The position numbers and the translations under genes were made by a program. A DNA stretch of 47,738 bases, from positions 1-47,738 of the IMG/VR virus record IMGVR_UViG_3300008470_000008. One strand, given 5' to 3'. Within the stretch, counting starts at the first letter, position 1. Every line of letters starts with the position of its first letter. Positions 45,483 to 47,738 of this stretch are shown in pieces. Below the pieces are notes generated by a model. That model was given only the letters and a program-made list of their open reading frames with translations. It was not told the origin of the DNA and made no database searches. Origin of the DNA: a virus.

Positions 45483-46062
45483 TTTTAAATGAGATTTTTT
45501 TACTAACACCTACGTGGTAGCCTTTATTAATAATATCATAACCTAACTCAAACTTAAGTTCTTGCTTAGTCATAAATTCTACTTTAGGCTTTACAAGGAA
45601 GTAGTTAGAGGCAATACCTGCATCTAATCCTATAAAGACTTTATTTCTTTTCTCCTCTGGTTTCAATAAAGTAACACTATCTGTTCTATAGATGTACTTT
45701 GGAAACTTAGGAGTATATGTTAAATTCTGTTCAACTAGAGTACCGTCTGTTTTTACTCTAGAGAATATAGTACCTGCAATTAGAGAATCCTCATAAGGAT
45801 TATTGTACTCGTAGGTTTTATAAATAGTATCAAAAACTGTATCATGATATGTAACAAATTGAGGAACAGTAACTTCTACTGGTACTTGATATGGAACTGC
45901 TACATGAAAAGGAACTGTGTCAATTACTACTGTGTGTGAAATTACTTGGTAATCTTTAGCTGACATAGGTTCTGTTTGATTTCTAGAGCATACATTCATA
46001 AGTATTGCTATAGCTAATATATACAAAGGTACTAATTTTAAGTCATTGATTTCTATTTGCAT
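45472..46062 (-). CDS. Spanin-like membrane-anchored protein (196 aa)
   Basis: A short N-terminus is followed by one hydrophobic segment (LVPLYILAIAILMNVC, about 10-25) and then a long extracytoplasmic part with Pro/Val-rich strands (VAVPYQVPVEVTVPQ, about 54-68) and C-terminal alternating strands ending GVSKKISFKNAK. Cys25 is not in a good lipobox. A single anchor plus a periplasm-length domain, directly after the murein enzyme gene, fits a protein that bridges or disrupts the envelope in the last step of lysis of a Gram-negative host. No homology to Rz is evident. Confidence 0.42.
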   Translation of the reverse strand: MQIEINDLKLVPLYILAIAILMNVCSRNQTEPMSAKDYQVISHTVVIDTVPFHVAVPYQVPVEVTVPQFVTYHDTVFDTIYKTYEYNNPYEDSLIAGTIFSRVKTDGTLVEQNLTYTPKFPKYIYRTDSVTLLKPEEKRNKVFIGLDAGIASNYFLVKPKVEFMTKQELKFELGYDIINKGYHVGVSKKISFKNAK

Positions 46063-46634
46063 ATGTCTTTTTTCTCTAACAACGTATAACTAAATGTATC
46101 ACCATAAATAGCTTTACTTAATTTCATTCTCTTTAGAACTCTTTTTAAATCAGCATCATCTTGAAATACTTGACACCCTGCAGAATATCTACCTACAACT
46201 ACAGCATCAGATGCATGATGTAAGTTGATACCAAATCTACCTGTATCATCATTTTCAATGTCTATAACTGTGTCTCTGTTTCTATCTCTATAAACAGTAA
46301 CCTTTCCAGCTTGAACTCCAGCTTCATACTTACCTCTATGCTTACCTATTTTCCACATACCACGCCATTGACCTGGTTTTAGAATAGCTACACCTTCATC
46401 ATTAAGTAGTTTATACTTAGTATAGTAATTACCTGGGTCTGTAGTAAAGTCATTAAACTCTTCTACTACCTTAGCTCCATTGTCTTCATATACTACTAAG
46501 AAGATATCATCAAATAGATTAGTAATTAAGTTACTAGTCCTAATTCCTATTAGGTTAATATTCCCGTGACCTGTGAAGAATTTATACCCTTTGGCTTCTA
46601 CACTTTTCTTTATATTATCGTAACTTAAATTCAT
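46053..46634 (-). CDS. YkuD-like murein enzyme, candidate endolysin
   Basis: A 193-residue protein. The C-terminal part holds FGINLHHASDAV (about 135-146) followed by GRYSAGCQVF (about 149-158), the His ... SxGC arrangement of the L,D-transpeptidase (YkuD) fold, where the Cys is the nucleophile. Phage proteins with this pattern occur in lysis cassettes and may act as peptidoglycan-cleaving or modifying enzymes. There is no signal peptide, so export would need a holin. It is flanked by a membrane protein gene and a spanin-like gene. Cleavage rather than crosslinking is inferred from context. Confidence 0.62.
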   Translation of the reverse strand: MNLSYDNIKKSVEAKGYKFFTGHGNINLIGIRTSNLITNLFDDIFLVVYEDNGAKVVEEFNDFTTDPGNYYTKYKLLNDEGVAILKPGQWRGMWKIGKHRGKYEAGVQAGKVTVYRDRNRDTVIDIENDDTGRFGINLHHASDAVVVGRYSAGCQVFQDDADLKRVLKRMKLSKAIYGDTFSYTLLEKKDICK

Positions 46635-46636
46635 GT

Positions 46637-47152
46637 TTATTTATTTAGTGTTTCATAGTAATCTAATATATCTACTGCTGCAATAGCATCTTTTTTTCTA
46701 ATAGCACCTTTAAAGTGATTCTTCTGTCTAAATACTTTATTAACTACTTTAGAGAACCATAACATGTTATCTTTATAATAACCATCTAACATCTCCCTAC
46801 CTGCAGCTTGTGATACAGTTGTCTTCCCTTTAGTAAACTGTGTATTTTCTCTAGTAGTTAGCATATCTTCTATAGCTTCTCCTCCTAGTACATTCCATAG
46901 AAAGTCTAAAAATATAGCTAATTGAGTAAGTAACCAAGCAATACTTAACAAAGTTCCATTGATTAAACTCCAAATAAATCTAAATGGTGCTTTCCAATCT
47001 TTTAATGTAACTCCTGTCCATACTGCATACCCTATAGAGTATAAGTATGCAGGTAGTAAAAGTACTGTAACTATACTTGCAAAAACTAAAGTTTTAATAC
47101 TAAGTAATAACTCCTTTACTCCATCCTTTTCTATTTCTCTTGCTAGCTTCAT
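46637..47152 (-). CDS. Two-segment membrane protein (171 aa)
   Basis: The protein has two long hydrophobic regions, about 21-48 (VFASIVTVLLLPAYLYSIGY and onward) and about 60-90 (IWSLINGTLLSIAWLLTQLA and onward), followed by a soluble C-terminus. It lies three bases upstream of the murein-enzyme gene. It might be a second holin, an antiholin or a superinfection-exclusion protein; the family is not recognised. Confidence 0.58.
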   Translation of the reverse strand: MKLAREIEKDGVKELLLSIKTLVFASIVTVLLLPAYLYSIGYAVWTGVTLKDWKAPFRFIWSLINGTLLSIAWLLTQLAIFLDFLWNVLGGEAIEDMLTTRENTQFTKGKTTVSQAAGREMLDGYYKDNMLWFSKVVNKVFRQKNHFKGAIRKKDAIAAVDILDYYETLNK

Positions 47153-47173
47153 TATTCTATTCCTAATTTCCTG

Positions 47174-47737
47174 TTAAAATCCGTGTTTCTCTAAATAGTC
47201 AATGTCTGTAGGGTCTGACCTTATACTTCCTCTTGTTAATGCTGTGAACTTTAATAAATTACTTAAGTCATCTGAAATAGTTAAACTAAGCTCATCATTA
47301 CTTTTACCATCTAAAAGTATTGGTTCATCTAATACCACTGATAAAGTTAACAAAGTGTTTACACCATCACTTACATGGTCTAGGATTACAGAGAATGCAA
47401 GGAAATCACATAAACTTTTTAGGTTTAGATTAATTACTTTTTTATTATTCTGAAATCTTGTAAATACTATACCGTTAGTCAACTCAGGGATGCCTAGTAA
47501 TTTATTATAAGAAAGTCCTACACCTGTAGCATTTTCTGTAGTTCCTACTACTGGTATAATAGAAGTCACATCATCAACAAATAAAAAGTTAATTTGATTA
47601 ATCATGTAAACCTCAGCTTCAGGAACTCTTACTGTATAAACTAAAGGTGTTCCAGTTTCTTGAATTGTGAAATCATCAAAAGAAATGTGGGGCTGATGTC
47701 CTCCACTTCTTTGAACTGTCATTGTAAATTCATCCAC
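47174..47737 (-). CDS. Hypothetical beta-rich late protein at the window edge (187 aa or longer)
   Basis: The frame runs to the window edge. A GTG at 47737 could be the start, an ATG at 47722 is also in frame, or the gene may begin outside the window. The sequence is acidic with many Val/Leu/Thr-rich strands (INFLFVDDVTSIIPVVG) and ends DPTDIDYLEKHGF, a charged tail resembling ends of tail or appendage subunits. No motif is recognised. Confidence 0.55.
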   Translation of the reverse strand: MDEFTMTVQRSGGHQPHISFDDFTIQETGTPLVYTVRVPEAEVYMINQINFLFVDDVTSIIPVVGTTENATGVGLSYNKLLGIPELTNGIVFTRFQNNKKVINLNLKSLCDFLAFSVILDHVSDGVNTLLTLSVVLDEPILLDGKSNDELSLTISDDLSNLLKFTALTRGSIRSDPTDIDYLEKHGF

Positions 47738-47738
47738 A

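Noticed and set aside
1-47738. tRNA genes, CRISPR arrays, insertion sequences or attachment sites
   Set aside because: None seen: no cloverleaf-like segments in the short gaps, no spaced direct repeats, no transposase or integrase motifs.

Overview
This window is about half of the genome of a tailed phage. It is very probably a crAss-like phage (order Crassvirales) of the Cellulophaga phi14:2 kind, infecting a member of the Bacteroidota. Evidence: AT-rich DNA, start codons with weak or no Shine-Dalgarno sequences, promoter-like boxes of the Bacteroidota form TAnnTTTG, two long convergent gene blocks, a P22 gp10-like tail protein of about 1490 residues, and a run of giant virion 'cargo' proteins that carry the DFDID catalytic motif of crAss-like virion RNA polymerases. 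All stop codons behave as stops, so the standard code applies. There are no tRNA genes, CRISPR arrays or insertion sequences that I can see, and no gap over 300 bases.

Left block (1-12662, + strand): replication, nucleotide and modification genes. In order: the tail end of a gene, a probable ssDNA-binding protein, a DnaG/TOPRIM primase, a RusA-type resolvase, a small ORF, then a ubiquitin-like conjugation cassette (beta-grasp modifier, E2-like protein, JAMM peptidase, small helical protein, ThiF/E1-like adenylyltransferase, unknown 338-residue protein). After it come a FEN-like 5'-3' exonuclease, an unknown gene, a uracil-DNA glycosylase homologue with altered catalytic residues, an unknown gene, an adenosylcobalamin-dependent (class II) ribonucleotide reductase and two small ORFs. 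A strong hairpin at 12661-12691 separates this block from the convergent late block.

Right block (12720-47737, - strand, read right to left): virion and lysis genes. From the right: an edge gene, a membrane protein, a YkuD-like murein enzyme, a spanin-like protein, three probable fibre/appendage proteins (one lectin-like), a small ORF, a holin, an unknown gene, a metallophosphoesterase, an endonuclease VII-type HNH nuclease, three small tail/ring proteins and the large tail ('muzzle') protein. A terminator at 34187-34218 overlaps a promoter that starts the cargo operon: 690-residue and 927-residue proteins, then a second promoter, a 3068-residue protein, a 1410-residue protein, and 644- and 388-residue proteins.

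How it fits together: in phi14:2 the virion polymerase is delivered with the DNA and transcribes early genes, while host RNA polymerase makes later genes. The host-like promoters found in front of virion genes here agree with that. The most unusual things are (1) the phage-borne ubiquitin-like cassette in the middle of the replication genes; (2) a polymerase split over two proteins, the first also carrying PD-(D/E)XK nuclease and HExxH zincin motifs, the second with a complete RecD/Dda-like SF1 helicase inserted after the DFDID motif; and (3) a UNG homologue that has lost three catalytic residues.
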